Positions 9,509 through 17,937 of a DNA stretch of 64,000 nucleotides are shown piece after piece. The position numbers were made by a program, and so were the translations under genes. Source of the DNA: JACMNW01 sp031406155 (GTDB lineage: Bacteria; Pseudomonadota; Alphaproteobacteria; Rhodobacterales; Rhodobacteraceae); the NCBI GenBank assembly GCA_031406155.1, contig JANOGW010000012.1, forward strand, positions 1 through 64,000, in the 5' to 3' direction. How positions within the stretch are numbered: the stretch's first letter is position 1; each line of letters starts with the position of its first letter. The notes beneath the pieces were generated by a model. That model had not been told where the DNA came from. It saw nothing but the letters and a program-made list of their open reading frames with translations, and made no database searches.

Positions 9509-10674
9509 CGAACGCTGATCATGCTCCGTCCGTGTTTTTCTACGTCCAGCACTTGCTCGGCATTGGCCATCTGGCCCGCGCCAGCCGCATCGCCCGCGCC
9601 ATGATCGACACCGGTATGGCCGTGACCCTTGTGACTGGTGGCCTGCCGGTTCCGGGGTTTCCCGGCCCCGGCATTCCCCATATCGCGCTGCCCCCCATCG
9701 CCGTGCGCGATGGCGGCTTCAAGGGCCTTGTCACCGCGACGGGCGATCCCGCAGATGACGCCTATCTTGCCCGCCGCACCGCCCTGCTGCTAGACGCCTT
9801 TCATGCCGCAAAACCCGATATCGTGATGCTTGAGGCGTTTCCCTTCGGCCGCAAACAGGTACGCTTTGAACTGCTGCCCCTGATTGCGGCGGTTGAGGCC
9901 ACGCATCCCCGGCCTGCCCTTGTTACCTCGCTACGCGATATCTTGCAAAAACGAGATCGCCCGGACAGAGACCAGATCACTGTTGATCTGGTCCGCCGCC
10001 ATTTCGATCTTGTGCTGGTGCATGGTGATCCGGCCTTTGCCAGTTTGGGCGACAGTTTTCGCTTTGCGGACCAGATTGCGGATAAGGTGGCTTACAGCGG
10101 TCTTGTCGTGCCACCACCGCCACCCCCCGCGGTTGAACGTTTCGATATCATAGTTTCTGCAGGCGGCGGAGCGGTTGGTAAGGGTCTGGTGGAGGCGGCC
10201 ATTGCCGCTGCGGCACAAATGCCTGATCTGGAAAATTGGTGCGTCATCACAGGCCCGAACCTGCCGCAGGCTGACTTTGACCGGCTGGCGCAAGGCCTTA
10301 GCCCCAATGTCACACTGGTCCGGTTCCGTCCCGATCTTGCCAGCCTGATGACCGGCGCGCGGCTGTCCGTGTCGCAGGCGGGGTACAACACGGTTGGCGA
10401 CATCTTGCAGGCGGGCTGCAATGCACTGCTGGTGCCCTATGCCGAACATGGCGAAACCGAACAGGCTGATCGTGCCGACCGGTTGGCACGTATCGGGCGG
10501 GTTTCGGTGTTGTCAGAGCCGGACGCAGCGGGCACGTCGATGGTCAACGCGATCCGGCAGGCGCTTGCGCATCCTGCCGCCGCGACCGCAGCCCGCATCG
10601 CGGTTGACGGTGCCGCGCGCAGTGCCGAGTTGTTGAAACAGCTTGCGACAAGGGTACGAAACGACAGGGTTTGA
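9505..10674 (+). CDS. MurG-like glycosyltransferase family protein, paralogue of 7014-8258
   Basis: 389 aa GT-B protein. The loop VQHLLGIGHLARASRIARAM parallels the corresponding loop of the gene two positions upstream. SVSQAGYNTVGDILQAG with YAEHGETEQADRADRL is the donor-binding part near the C-terminus. Identity between the two paralogues looks moderate, so this appears to be an old duplication or two steps of one pathway. It overlaps the GT4 gene by 4 bp and ends 63 bp before the bciB gene, so the glycan operon runs into the left edge of the photosynthesis cluster. No membrane segment is evident; a peripheral cytoplasmic enzyme is expected. Confidence 0.72.
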   Translation: MTNADHAPSVFFYVQHLLGIGHLARASRIARAMIDTGMAVTLVTGGLPVPGFPGPGIPHIALPPIAVRDGGFKGLVTATGDPADDAYLARRTALLLDAFHAAKPDIVMLEAFPFGRKQVRFELLPLIAAVEATHPRPALVTSLRDILQKRDRPDRDQITVDLVRRHFDLVLVHGDPAFASLGDSFRFADQIADKVAYSGLVVPPPPPPAVERFDIIVSAGGGAVGKGLVEAAIAAAAQMPDLENWCVITGPNLPQADFDRLAQGLSPNVTLVRFRPDLASLMTGARLSVSQAGYNTVGDILQAGCNALLVPYAEHGETEQADRADRLARIGRVSVLSEPDAAGTSMVNAIRQALAHPAAATAARIAVDGAARSAELLKQLATRVRNDRV

Positions 10675-10737
10675 GGAAGACCGAAAGCCCCCCTAAGCTG
10701 CGCATCTTCAGGCGTACCAATTCAGGATAGACACCGA

Positions 10738-11961
10738 TTGCCCTTCCCACCCGGCCTTGCCGCCCCTTCGCTTCCCGGTGCCCCGCGCCCGGGCCTTTGC
10801 ACCGATTGTGGCGTGTCGCGTCTTGGGGATGGCAAAGCCTGCGGCAAGGCGTGCCAGTTCATCCAGCCAGATTATCCGCGACTTGAGACAGTGGTACATG
10901 GCCGCGCTGCTGCCCCCGACATCGGCGACGAGGCGTTCTTTGGCGTGACGCAATCGATGCTGCGCGCGCGCCTTAACCCGGCCGCCACGGGTGCGCAATG
11001 GACCGGCCTAACCACCGCACTTGCGGCGCGGTTGTTGGAAACCGGGGCAGTGGATGCCGTCCTGACCGTAGCCCCCGACCCCGCTGACAAATGGAAACCC
11101 TTGCCCGTGATGGTGACCGATCCTGCCGCCATGGCCGCCGTGCGTGGCATGCGGATGGGGTTCGCACCGACACTGGCGTTGCTGGAACCGGCCCGTGCAG
11201 CCGGGCACCGGCGGATCGCCTTCATCGGCATACCGTGCCAGGTCTATGCCCTGCGTGCGCTGGAGGCTGAGCTTGACTTCGAGCGGATCTATGTGATCGG
11301 CACGCCGTGTTCCGACAACACGACGACCGAAAACTTTCACAGCTTTCTTGGTCTGCTGGACCCGAGACCCGACACCATCAGCTATCTGGAATTTCGCACC
11401 GATTTTCGGGTCGAGATTCGCTTTGACGATGGCCGGCCGACGCGCGCCATACCGTTCCTGTCCTTGCCGATCAGCAATCTGCCGGCGGATTTCTTTCCGC
11501 TTACCTGCAAGACTTGCGTCGATTACACCAACCGGCTTGCCGATATCACGGTGGGCTACATGGGTGGCGACGGCGATCAATGGCTGATCGTGCGCAACGA
11601 TCGCGGTGCGGAGTTATTGGCGCTGCTGGATGGGCAGTTGACTGTCAAGCCATTGACAGACAAAGGCAAACGCGCCGGCGCTGTGCAGGGCTTCCTGATC
11701 AACACGGAACGCAGTGCGGGCGGCATGCCATTGCGCCGGATGCCTGACTGGCTGCGCCCGATCGTGTCTTTCTTGCAACCGCGCATCGGGCCGCGCGGGG
11801 TGGAATTCGCGCGTGCACGGGTCGAGATGAAGGCGGTTGAAACCGTGTTGCACCTGCGCCGTACCCACCCGTCGCGGATCAAGAACATGATCCCTGCACA
11901 TGTCTGGAGATTGGTCCGCCGCTACGGTCTGACGCCCGGTCCGGGTGAGACCCGAGATTGA
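10738..11961 (+). CDS. bciB: Divinyl (proto)chlorophyllide 8-vinyl reductase, F420-hydrogenase-beta-like
   Basis: BciB reduces the C8-vinyl group of chlorophyllide precursors using ferredoxin, with iron-sulfur clusters and a flavin. The 407 aa protein has an N-terminal cysteine set (CTDCG, then ACGKAC), IPCQVYALRALEAEL, GTPCSDNTTTENFH and CKTCVDYTNRLADITVGYMGG, matching the FrhB-like family as I recall it for BciB. The C-terminal VEMKAVETVLHLRR region is also characteristic. The start is TTG 10738 with AGGA about 10 nt upstream; no ATG gives a fuller N-terminus. It lies at the cluster edge, convergent with bchO. The alternative is another FrhB-like oxidoreductase, but the pigment-gene context favours BciB. 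Confidence 0.78.
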   Translation: MPFPPGLAAPSLPGAPRPGLCTDCGVSRLGDGKACGKACQFIQPDYPRLETVVHGRAAAPDIGDEAFFGVTQSMLRARLNPAATGAQWTGLTTALAARLLETGAVDAVLTVAPDPADKWKPLPVMVTDPAAMAAVRGMRMGFAPTLALLEPARAAGHRRIAFIGIPCQVYALRALEAELDFERIYVIGTPCSDNTTTENFHSFLGLLDPRPDTISYLEFRTDFRVEIRFDDGRPTRAIPFLSLPISNLPADFFPLTCKTCVDYTNRLADITVGYMGGDGDQWLIVRNDRGAELLALLDGQLTVKPLTDKGKRAGAVQGFLINTERSAGGMPLRRMPDWLRPIVSFLQPRIGPRGVEFARARVEMKAVETVLHLRRTHPSRIKNMIPAHVWRLVRRYGLTPGPGETRD

Positions 11962-11971
11962 TCACGTCACC

Positions 11972-12835
11972 TTAGCCACCGCAATGCGCCGCCAGAAAAG
12001 GCAGGATCAATGCGGCGACGGCAGATGCGTTTTCCTCGTGCACCAGATGGCCATAGCCGGGAATATCCACCCATTGCGCATGGCGAAGTTGCGCCGCCGC
12101 CCGTTGCGAAACCACTGGCGGCACGGTCAGATCACCGTCAGACGTGATCAGCAGGCAGGGCACGGTCTGCGCGGGCAGCCGTGTCAGCAGCGCGTCCAGC
12201 CTCCATTGCGCCATCATGGCCAGTGTCGCATCGACATGCCCCGCGTTGCGCAGCAGGGTCAGGTACTGCGACAAGCCTGCGGGATCGATGTTTGATCCGG
12301 TCGAGTCGATCAGGCTTTGCGCCCGGGTCCTGGTTCCTGACACCATGCTGAACAGGTGCCCCGCCATCGGCGTCATCGCAAGCACCTTGGCCATGGCCGG
12401 AAAAAGCCATCCGGCCAGTCCTTCAAACGATCCCAGAGCGGCGTTCACCCCGATCACAGCCCGCACCTGCATCAACTCGGCAAGCCGAAGCGCCAGCGCA
12501 GCACCCGCCGAATGGCCGATGATCGCGGCAGGGTGCCAGCCTTGCTTGGCGCAAAGCGCCGCGATATCTGCCGCCATCGGATCAAGCCCGCTGCGCCCGC
12601 GGGCACCCGACCGCGAAAAGCCCTGACCGGGCAGATCAAGGGCAATAACCCGGTAGCGATCCGCCAGCAGCGGCATCAGGTGCCGCCAGCTGTGCGTGGC
12701 CCCACCGGCACCGTGCAACAGCAAAAGATCAGGCCCCGCGCCGATGATCTGGACGTGCCAAAGATGTGGCGTGCTGGCGATGTGGCGCGATGCCTGCCGG
12801 TGCGGCCAGTCTTTGGGAAGGGTCAGGGGGTGCAT
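11972..12835 (-). CDS. bchO: Magnesium chelatase-associated alpha/beta hydrolase BchO
   Basis: Accessory protein of Mg-protoporphyrin formation with unproved catalytic role. It has an alpha/beta-hydrolase fold: LLLLHGAGGATHSWR forms the oxyanion region, IGHSAGAALALRLAE holds the nucleophile serine, and YGHLVHEENA near the C-terminus supplies the histidine. The start MHPLTLPKDWPHR at 12835 gives 287 aa, the usual BchO size; a longer frame extends into bchD and is not needed. The ATG lies 4 nt after the bchD stop, so the gene is the last of the crtA-bchI-bchD-bchO operon. It is convergent with bciB, with only 10 bp between the stops. Confidence 0.88.
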   Translation of the reverse strand: MHPLTLPKDWPHRQASRHIASTPHLWHVQIIGAGPDLLLLHGAGGATHSWRHLMPLLADRYRVIALDLPGQGFSRSGARGRSGLDPMAADIAALCAKQGWHPAAIIGHSAGAALALRLAELMQVRAVIGVNAALGSFEGLAGWLFPAMAKVLAMTPMAGHLFSMVSGTRTRAQSLIDSTGSNIDPAGLSQYLTLLRNAGHVDATLAMMAQWRLDALLTRLPAQTVPCLLITSDGDLTVPPVVSQRAAAQLRHAQWVDIPGYGHLVHEENASAVAALILPFLAAHCGG

Positions 12836-12839
12836 GGCG

Positions 12840-14524
12840 TCAGTCCCCCAAAGCCGATGCCAGCACAGCCGACAGTTTGCGCGCATCGGCGCGCGGCAGG
12901 GCGACGTACGGCGCGTCCAGCAACCCCGCCAGTACCCGCAGTGCGGGTTGCGGACGATTGGCGATGTCGATCACCAGCGCCGGAATGGCGCTGCGCCGCA
13001 GCGCCCGGGCCAGTTGCACCGCATCCGCCTCGGCTCGCTCACGGCTGGCAGTGCCATCAAGGGCGATGTTGCCGCGCCCGTCGGTCAGCACGGCGACGGT
13101 CGGCGTCATGCCGCGCGCGCGCGCGCTTGCGCCGCCACCTCGAACGCCATTTTCAGCCCCGCCGCAAGCGGGGTGCCGCCACCGCCCGGCAGGCCGGCAA
13201 GGCGCCGTTTGGTCTGCACCAAAGACCGGGTCGGCGGCAGGATCAATTCGGCGCTGGTGCCGCGAAACGCAACCAGCGCCACGTGGTCGCGCCGCGCATA
13301 GGCCTGTGCGAGCAATAACTCGACCGCGCCCTTCGCCTCGGCCAGCCGGGCAAGCGCCGATGATCCCGACGCATCGACGGCAAAGATCAGGACCCGGTCT
13401 GATGTTTCCTGAAACCGCTTCAGCCGGATATCGTCTGACCGGATCGCCAATTGCTGCTTGCCGTCCGGTGCCAACGTCTTGCGGCGCAGGGTCTGCCAAG
13501 GTGCGGCGGCCCTCAGTGTCGACACCAGATCGATGCGCAGGCCGGTGCCGGGTTTGCCGGGACGGGATGGCAAAGGGCGGCCACGATGGTTGCCCTTGCG
13601 CCGGTCGCCAGTGCCGCCCGACCCCTTGGCGGCACGACTGGCACGCCCCGCCGCAAGCCGCGCCAGCAGATCGGCGGGCAACGCGGCCCTGACGGCTGCC
13701 AGCAGAATATCCTCGGGCAGTCTGTCCAACTGGTCTTGCGGCTGTTCGGCCTCGGTTTCGCCGGTGTCAGGCGGGGTGGGCAGGTCTTCGTCCGGGGTTT
13801 CTTCCGCATCTGGCGGCACCTCGCCGCGATGCGCCAGTACCAGTTCCGCCGCCGTTTGCAGATCGTCCCCATTCACGCTGTCGTGGCCACGCCACGCGGC
13901 AAGGGCGCGCGCGCAGGCCAGCGCCAGCAAAGGCGCACGCAGGCTTTCAATGCCAAGCAGCGCCGCGAGTTTGGCCAAGTCTTCGATGGCAGAGGGCGGC
14001 GTAGCTACTGCGGGCAATCCGGCCCGCGCTTTTGCCAGACGATCCGCATCGATCACGATCTCAGCACTGTCGGACCAGCCGATATCGGTCAGATCGGCAA
14101 ACAGGCCCAGCCGATCCGTCAGTGCGGATGGCAACGCCTCGTCCGGATCGGCACCCTCATCCAGCGCCAGCAGACAAAACTCTGACCCGTCCAGCACGCG
14201 CGCCAAACGGGCGGCCAGCCCCGCCGGGCAGCGTTCGGCCATCGGTAACACCAGCGCACAGGGCGTGGCCAGCAGGCCGGTGGACCCGACGAGCCGCCCC
14301 GCCGCGAGTGTTGCCGCCAGATCGACGCCGCCAAACAGCGCGGTGTCGTCAATGCCGGTGTGCAGCCGCCGGATCGGCAGGGGCAGTGCCGGAAACGCTG
14401 CTGTCACACGATCGCGCACCCAGCCCGCGCGCGCGCGCAGCCACAGCCCCTTGATCCCGCCGGGATCGACGGCGGCCACCACCAGCGCCATTTCCACCCG
14501 CGACCAGGGCGACAGCGGCTGCAT
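12840..14524 (-). pseudogene. bchD: Magnesium chelatase subunit D, frame broken at a CG-repeat tract
   Basis: BchD forms the AAA+ platform of Mg-chelatase with BchI. Frame one (14524 down to 13106, 472 aa) contains the AAA-like domain, an acidic/proline linker (ETPDEDLPTPPDTGETEAEQ) and the start of the integrin-I/VWA domain (VLIFAVDASGSSALARLAEAKG, a MIDAS motif), ending prematurely as QARARAA-stop. The rest of the VWA domain (TPTVAVLTDGRGNIALDG to SAVLASALGD) continues in another frame to the stop at 12840. Joined length would be about 560 aa, the family norm. The break falls in a 15-nt CG tract at 13112-13126; dropping one CG unit restores ARARGMTP. The defect may be an assembly error, slippage or a true mutation. 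Confidence 0.85.
13112..13126. repeat. CG dinucleotide tract at the bchD frameshift
   Basis: Fifteen consecutive alternating C and G bases inside the VWA domain of bchD. The open frame upstream and the homologous frame downstream are out of register by exactly one dinucleotide here. Such tracts slip during replication and are also error-prone in sequencing, so the tract is the natural place for the indel. Confidence 0.9.
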
Positions 14525-15528
14525 CAGGGCAAGACCTCGTCTATCATGCGCGCAACCCGTGTGCCCGACCCGGCCTCGTCCAGCGGATCGCGGCGCAGGC
14601 GGTGGCCAAGGGCCTGCGCCGCCACCAGTTTCAGATGCTTGCGGGTGACGGTTTTTGCGCCGTCAAATGCGGCCTGCGCCCGGGCGGCGCGCAGCAGCGT
14701 CAACTCGCCACGCAACCCGTCAGAGCCGAGTGCAATGCAAAGCGCGGCGCAATCATGCAGCACCGAGCCGGGGGTTTTCAGCCCGGGCAAGGCCACGCGC
14801 GCGGCCAGTATCTTTGCGCGCAGGGCCATATCCTGCGCCCGCCAATGGGTCATGAACGCGGCATTGTCATTCTCGAATGCATCACGGCGCTGCATCACTT
14901 TCACGCGGGTGGCGATATCGCGCGGGCTTTTCACCTCCACCGACAAGCCGAAGCGGTCAAGCAACTGGGGGCGCAATTCGCCTTCTTCAGGGTTGCCTGA
15001 TCCGACCAGCACAAAGCGCGCCGCGTGGCGGATCGACAGGCCTTCACGTTCCACGACGTTTTCGCCCGATTGGGCGACGTCAAGCAACAGATCGACGATG
15101 TGATCTTCCAGCAGGTTCACCTCATCGATGTAAAGGTAGCCGCGATTGGCGCGCGCCAGCAGCCCCGGCTCGAAGGCCTTTTCGCCACGTGTCAGCGCGC
15201 GTTCGATATCAAGCGCGCCAACCACCCGGTCTTCGGTGGCACCCAGCGGCAGGTCGATGACGGGCGTGGGTTTGGTGATCATCGTGCCACTGCGCGGCCC
15301 GGCCCAATCGGGACAGTCTTCCAGCCTTGCGGAATTTACCGGGCACCCCTCGACCGCATCGATTTCCGGCAACAGGGCGGCCAGTGCCCGCACGGCGGTG
15401 GATTTTCCGGTGCCCCGATCGCCAAACACCAGAACCCCACCAATGCCGGGGTCGATGGCGGTCAGCACCATCGCCTGTTTCATCGCCGATTGCTCGACAA
15501 TGGCTGAAAACGGAAATGGTTGGGTCAT
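14524..15528 (-). CDS. bchI: Magnesium chelatase ATPase subunit I
   Basis: AAA+ motor subunit that drives Mg insertion into protoporphyrin IX with BchD and BchH in the cytoplasm. 334 aa, with Walker A GDRGTGKST near residue 36, the Walker B stretch YLYIDEVNLLEDHIVDLLLD, and the sensor region RFVLVGSGNPEEGELRPQLLDRFG, all typical of BchI. Its stop overlaps the bchD start by 1 bp and its own start overlaps the crtA stop by 4 bp, so chelatase subunits are translationally coupled. Transcription probably begins upstream of crtA at the PpsR-controlled promoter. Confidence 0.96.
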   Translation of the reverse strand: MTQPFPFSAIVEQSAMKQAMVLTAIDPGIGGVLVFGDRGTGKSTAVRALAALLPEIDAVEGCPVNSARLEDCPDWAGPRSGTMITKPTPVIDLPLGATEDRVVGALDIERALTRGEKAFEPGLLARANRGYLYIDEVNLLEDHIVDLLLDVAQSGENVVEREGLSIRHAARFVLVGSGNPEEGELRPQLLDRFGLSVEVKSPRDIATRVKVMQRRDAFENDNAAFMTHWRAQDMALRAKILAARVALPGLKTPGSVLHDCAALCIALGSDGLRGELTLLRAARAQAAFDGAKTVTRKHLKLVAAQALGHRLRRDPLDEAGSGTRVARMIDEVLP

Positions 15529-16280
15529 GCAGCATCTTTCCGCGGGGCGAGGGGGCGAATTCCGCCCCAGGTGCCCCAGTCTTGGACAATGGAAAAGCGG
15601 GCGTAAAGCTCTTCCGCGAACCAGCCTTCATCGCGCACCGCCTTGATGGCACGGCCATGCGGGCCATCGCCCCGGGCAAAATGCGCCATTGATTCGGCAT
15701 CAGGCCAGATCGAAAAAGTGATCTGATGCAGCAACGGCACTTCACCAATGCCGATCTTGAAGATCACGTTCGGATCCCGACCGATCACCGCCGAGATATC
15801 GGGCACCCGCCGCCAGAACCGTGCAAAGGTGGAAAACCGCATGGTGGCCCGCGTCAGCGCCACAACCGGCCCGACGGCTTCTGAGTCCGACGGGCCCTGC
15901 GGCACGAATGGCGACGTGCCCGACCACGCCCCGCGCGACGATGTCGGTGCAAGCAGGATCGTCCAGCTTTCAGCGGCTTTGCGGTGCCAGCGCCGATAGA
16001 CCGGCGCATCGTTCAGATTGCGCGTGGCGGTTTCAAGATCGGGCCATGTGGCAAGGATCACCCAGACGGCGCTGTTGGGGCGCGGCGTGAATCCCTCGCC
16101 CGTGCCCGATCCACACAGCTTCCAGAAGCCCACATCGCGCATCCGCAGGAACGACAGCCGCGCAGCCCCCATCTGGCCCAGAACCCAAAGCCGGGCAGGC
16201 AAGCTGGCAAAGCGATACAGGCTGACGCTGACGATCTGGATGGGGTGGCCTTTGGGTTGGTCCTTGCCGAAGTCTGTCAT
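15525..16280 (-). CDS. crtA: Spheroidene monooxygenase CrtA
   Basis: Oxygen-dependent haem-type monooxygenase that converts spheroidene to spheroidenone at C2, giving red carotenoid under oxic conditions. The 251 aa protein shows the family segments VSLYRFASLPARLWVLGQM at the N-terminus, WRRVPDISAVIGRDPNVIFKIGIGEVPLLHQITFSIWPD in the middle, and AIKAVRDEGWFAEELYARF near the C-terminus. The start at 16280 fits the usual size. It is divergent from crtI with a 91-bp gap holding a perfect PpsR palindrome, and leads the crtA-bchI-bchD-bchO operon. The gene's presence predicts the spheroidene pathway rather than spirilloxanthin. Confidence 0.93.
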   Translation of the reverse strand: MTDFGKDQPKGHPIQIVSVSLYRFASLPARLWVLGQMGAARLSFLRMRDVGFWKLCGSGTGEGFTPRPNSAVWVILATWPDLETATRNLNDAPVYRRWHRKAAESWTILLAPTSSRGAWSGTSPFVPQGPSDSEAVGPVVALTRATMRFSTFARFWRRVPDISAVIGRDPNVIFKIGIGEVPLLHQITFSIWPDAESMAHFARGDGPHGRAIKAVRDEGWFAEELYARFSIVQDWGTWGGIRPLAPRKDAA

Positions 16281-16338
16281 CTATTGCGGTCAGTGGAAAG
16301 CCGGGAGGGGAAAAATTCTGCAATGAAAAGCTCTGTAT

Positions 16339-16356
16339 TGTAAATCAGGATTTACA
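16339..16356. promoter_or_regulatory. PpsR/CrtJ operator between crtA and crtI
   Basis: TGTAAATCAGGATTTACA, a TGT-N12-ACA palindrome with additional inner symmetry (AAAT/ATTT). It lies 15 bp before the crtI start and 58 bp before the crtA start, so one repressor site may control both directions. Confidence 0.9.
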
Positions 16357-16371
16357 GTATATCGTACGCTC

Positions 16372-17937
16372 ATGTTTACAGAACACGAGTCTCTTACCGC
16401 CCGCCCCGCGCCCATCCCCGGGGCAGAGGCGATTGTTATTGGTGCTGGCATGGGCGGGCTTTCGGCGGCGATGCGTCTGGGCGCAAAGGGATACCGGGTC
16501 ACTGTTGTGGACCGTCTGGATGTGCCGGGCGGGCGCGGGTCATCGATCACGCAAGGCGGCCATCGGTTTGATCTGGGGCCGACGATTGTCACTGTTCCGC
16601 AGGGATTGCGTCAGTTGTGGGCCGATTGTGGCCGCGATTTTGATGCCGATGTCGATCTGCGCGCGCTGGACGCGTTTTATGAAATTCGCTGGCAAGATGG
16701 GTCTCGCTTTACCGCCCGCAAATCCGCCGACGACATGCGCCGCGAGGTGTCACGGTTGTCACCGGACGATCTGGCCGGCTATGACAGGTTTCTGAAGGAC
16801 AGCGAGGCGCGCTATTGGTTCGGGTTCGAGGATCTTGGCCGGCGCTCGATGCATAGGCTGATTGACCTGATCAAGGTGTTGCCCACATTCGCCTGGCTGC
16901 GCGCCGACCGGTCGGTCTATGCCCACGCGGCATCGCGGGTTAAGGACGCGCGGCTGCGCTTTGCCCTGTCGTTTCATCCGTTGTTCATTGGGGGCGATCC
17001 GTTCCATGTGACATCGATGTATATTCTGGTCAGCCATCTGGAAAAGGAGTTCGGCGTTCACTATGCGATGGGGGGTGTGGCCGCGATTGCGTTGGCGATG
17101 GCTGGCGTGATCAGATCACAGGGCAGCACCTTGATGCTGAATGCCGAGGTTGACGAGATCTTGCTGCAAGACGGCCGTGCAACCGGCGTACGACTGACGG
17201 ATGGCCGGGAACTGGCGGCTGACATCGTGGTGTCGAACGCCGATGCAGGGCATACCTATGATCGGCTGATGCGCAATCATCCGCGCAAACGCTGGACCAC
17301 CCGCAAACTGGCGCGCAAACGCTGGTCGATGGGGCTTTTCGTCTGGTATTTCGGCACTAGGGCGACGGCGCTGAAGTGGCCGGGGGTGGGGCATCACACC
17401 ATCGTGGTCGGCCCGCGCTACAAGGCCCATATCAACGATATTTTCGTCAAGGGCACGCTGGCCGATGATATGAGCCTTTATGTCCATCGCCCGTCTGTTA
17501 CCGATCCGACGGTGGCACCCAAGGGGGATGACACGTTCTACGTGTTGTCGCCAGTGCCGCATCTGGGCTTTGACAATGGCGTTGACTGGGCAGTCGAGGC
17601 CGCGCCCTATCGGCAGAAGGTGCTGAAAATGCTGGAGGAACGCCTGCTGCCCGGCCTTGGCGCGCATTTGACGGAAGAGCTGGTGTTCACGCCCGAGACG
17701 TTTCAAAGCCGCTATCTTTCGCCGCATGGTTCGGGATTTTCGATCGAGCCGCGCATCCTGCAATCGGCATGGTTTCGCCCGCACAACGTGTCGGAAGAGG
17801 CGGCGGGCTTGTATCTTGTGGGGGCCGGAACCCATCCCGGCGCCGGGTTGCCGGGCGTGATCGCCTCTGCTGAAGTGCTGGGCAAGCTGGTGCCCGATGC
17901 GCCGGTTGCGGCCAGAATCAGGATGGCGGCGGAATGA
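16372..17937 (+). CDS. crtI: Phytoene desaturase (neurosporene/lycopene-forming) CrtI
   Basis: FAD-dependent membrane-associated desaturase acting on phytoene to give neurosporene in spheroidene-type organisms. The 521 aa protein has the dinucleotide fold IVIGAGMGGLSAAMRL near residue 22, the FDLGPTIVTVPQGL motif near residue 62, and a C-terminal LVGAGTHPGAGLPGVIASAEVLGKL signature that closes the FAD site. The ATG at 16372 lies only 15 bp after the PpsR site and no Shine-Dalgarno is evident, so the mRNA leader may be very short. It overlaps crtB by 4 bp. Number of desaturation steps cannot be read from sequence. Confidence 0.96.
   Translation: MFTEHESLTARPAPIPGAEAIVIGAGMGGLSAAMRLGAKGYRVTVVDRLDVPGGRGSSITQGGHRFDLGPTIVTVPQGLRQLWADCGRDFDADVDLRALDAFYEIRWQDGSRFTARKSADDMRREVSRLSPDDLAGYDRFLKDSEARYWFGFEDLGRRSMHRLIDLIKVLPTFAWLRADRSVYAHAASRVKDARLRFALSFHPLFIGGDPFHVTSMYILVSHLEKEFGVHYAMGGVAAIALAMAGVIRSQGSTLMLNAEVDEILLQDGRATGVRLTDGRELAADIVVSNADAGHTYDRLMRNHPRKRWTTRKLARKRWSMGLFVWYFGTRATALKWPGVGHHTIVVGPRYKAHINDIFVKGTLADDMSLYVHRPSVTDPTVAPKGDDTFYVLSPVPHLGFDNGVDWAVEAAPYRQKVLKMLEERLLPGLGAHLTEELVFTPETFQSRYLSPHGSGFSIEPRILQSAWFRPHNVSEEAAGLYLVGAGTHPGAGLPGVIASAEVLGKLVPDAPVAARIRMAAE

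Noticed and set aside
12840..13499. 219-codon minus frame in bchD
   Set aside because: Only its second half is BchD sequence; the first half is out of frame with the real protein. Treated as the downstream part of the frameshifted gene.
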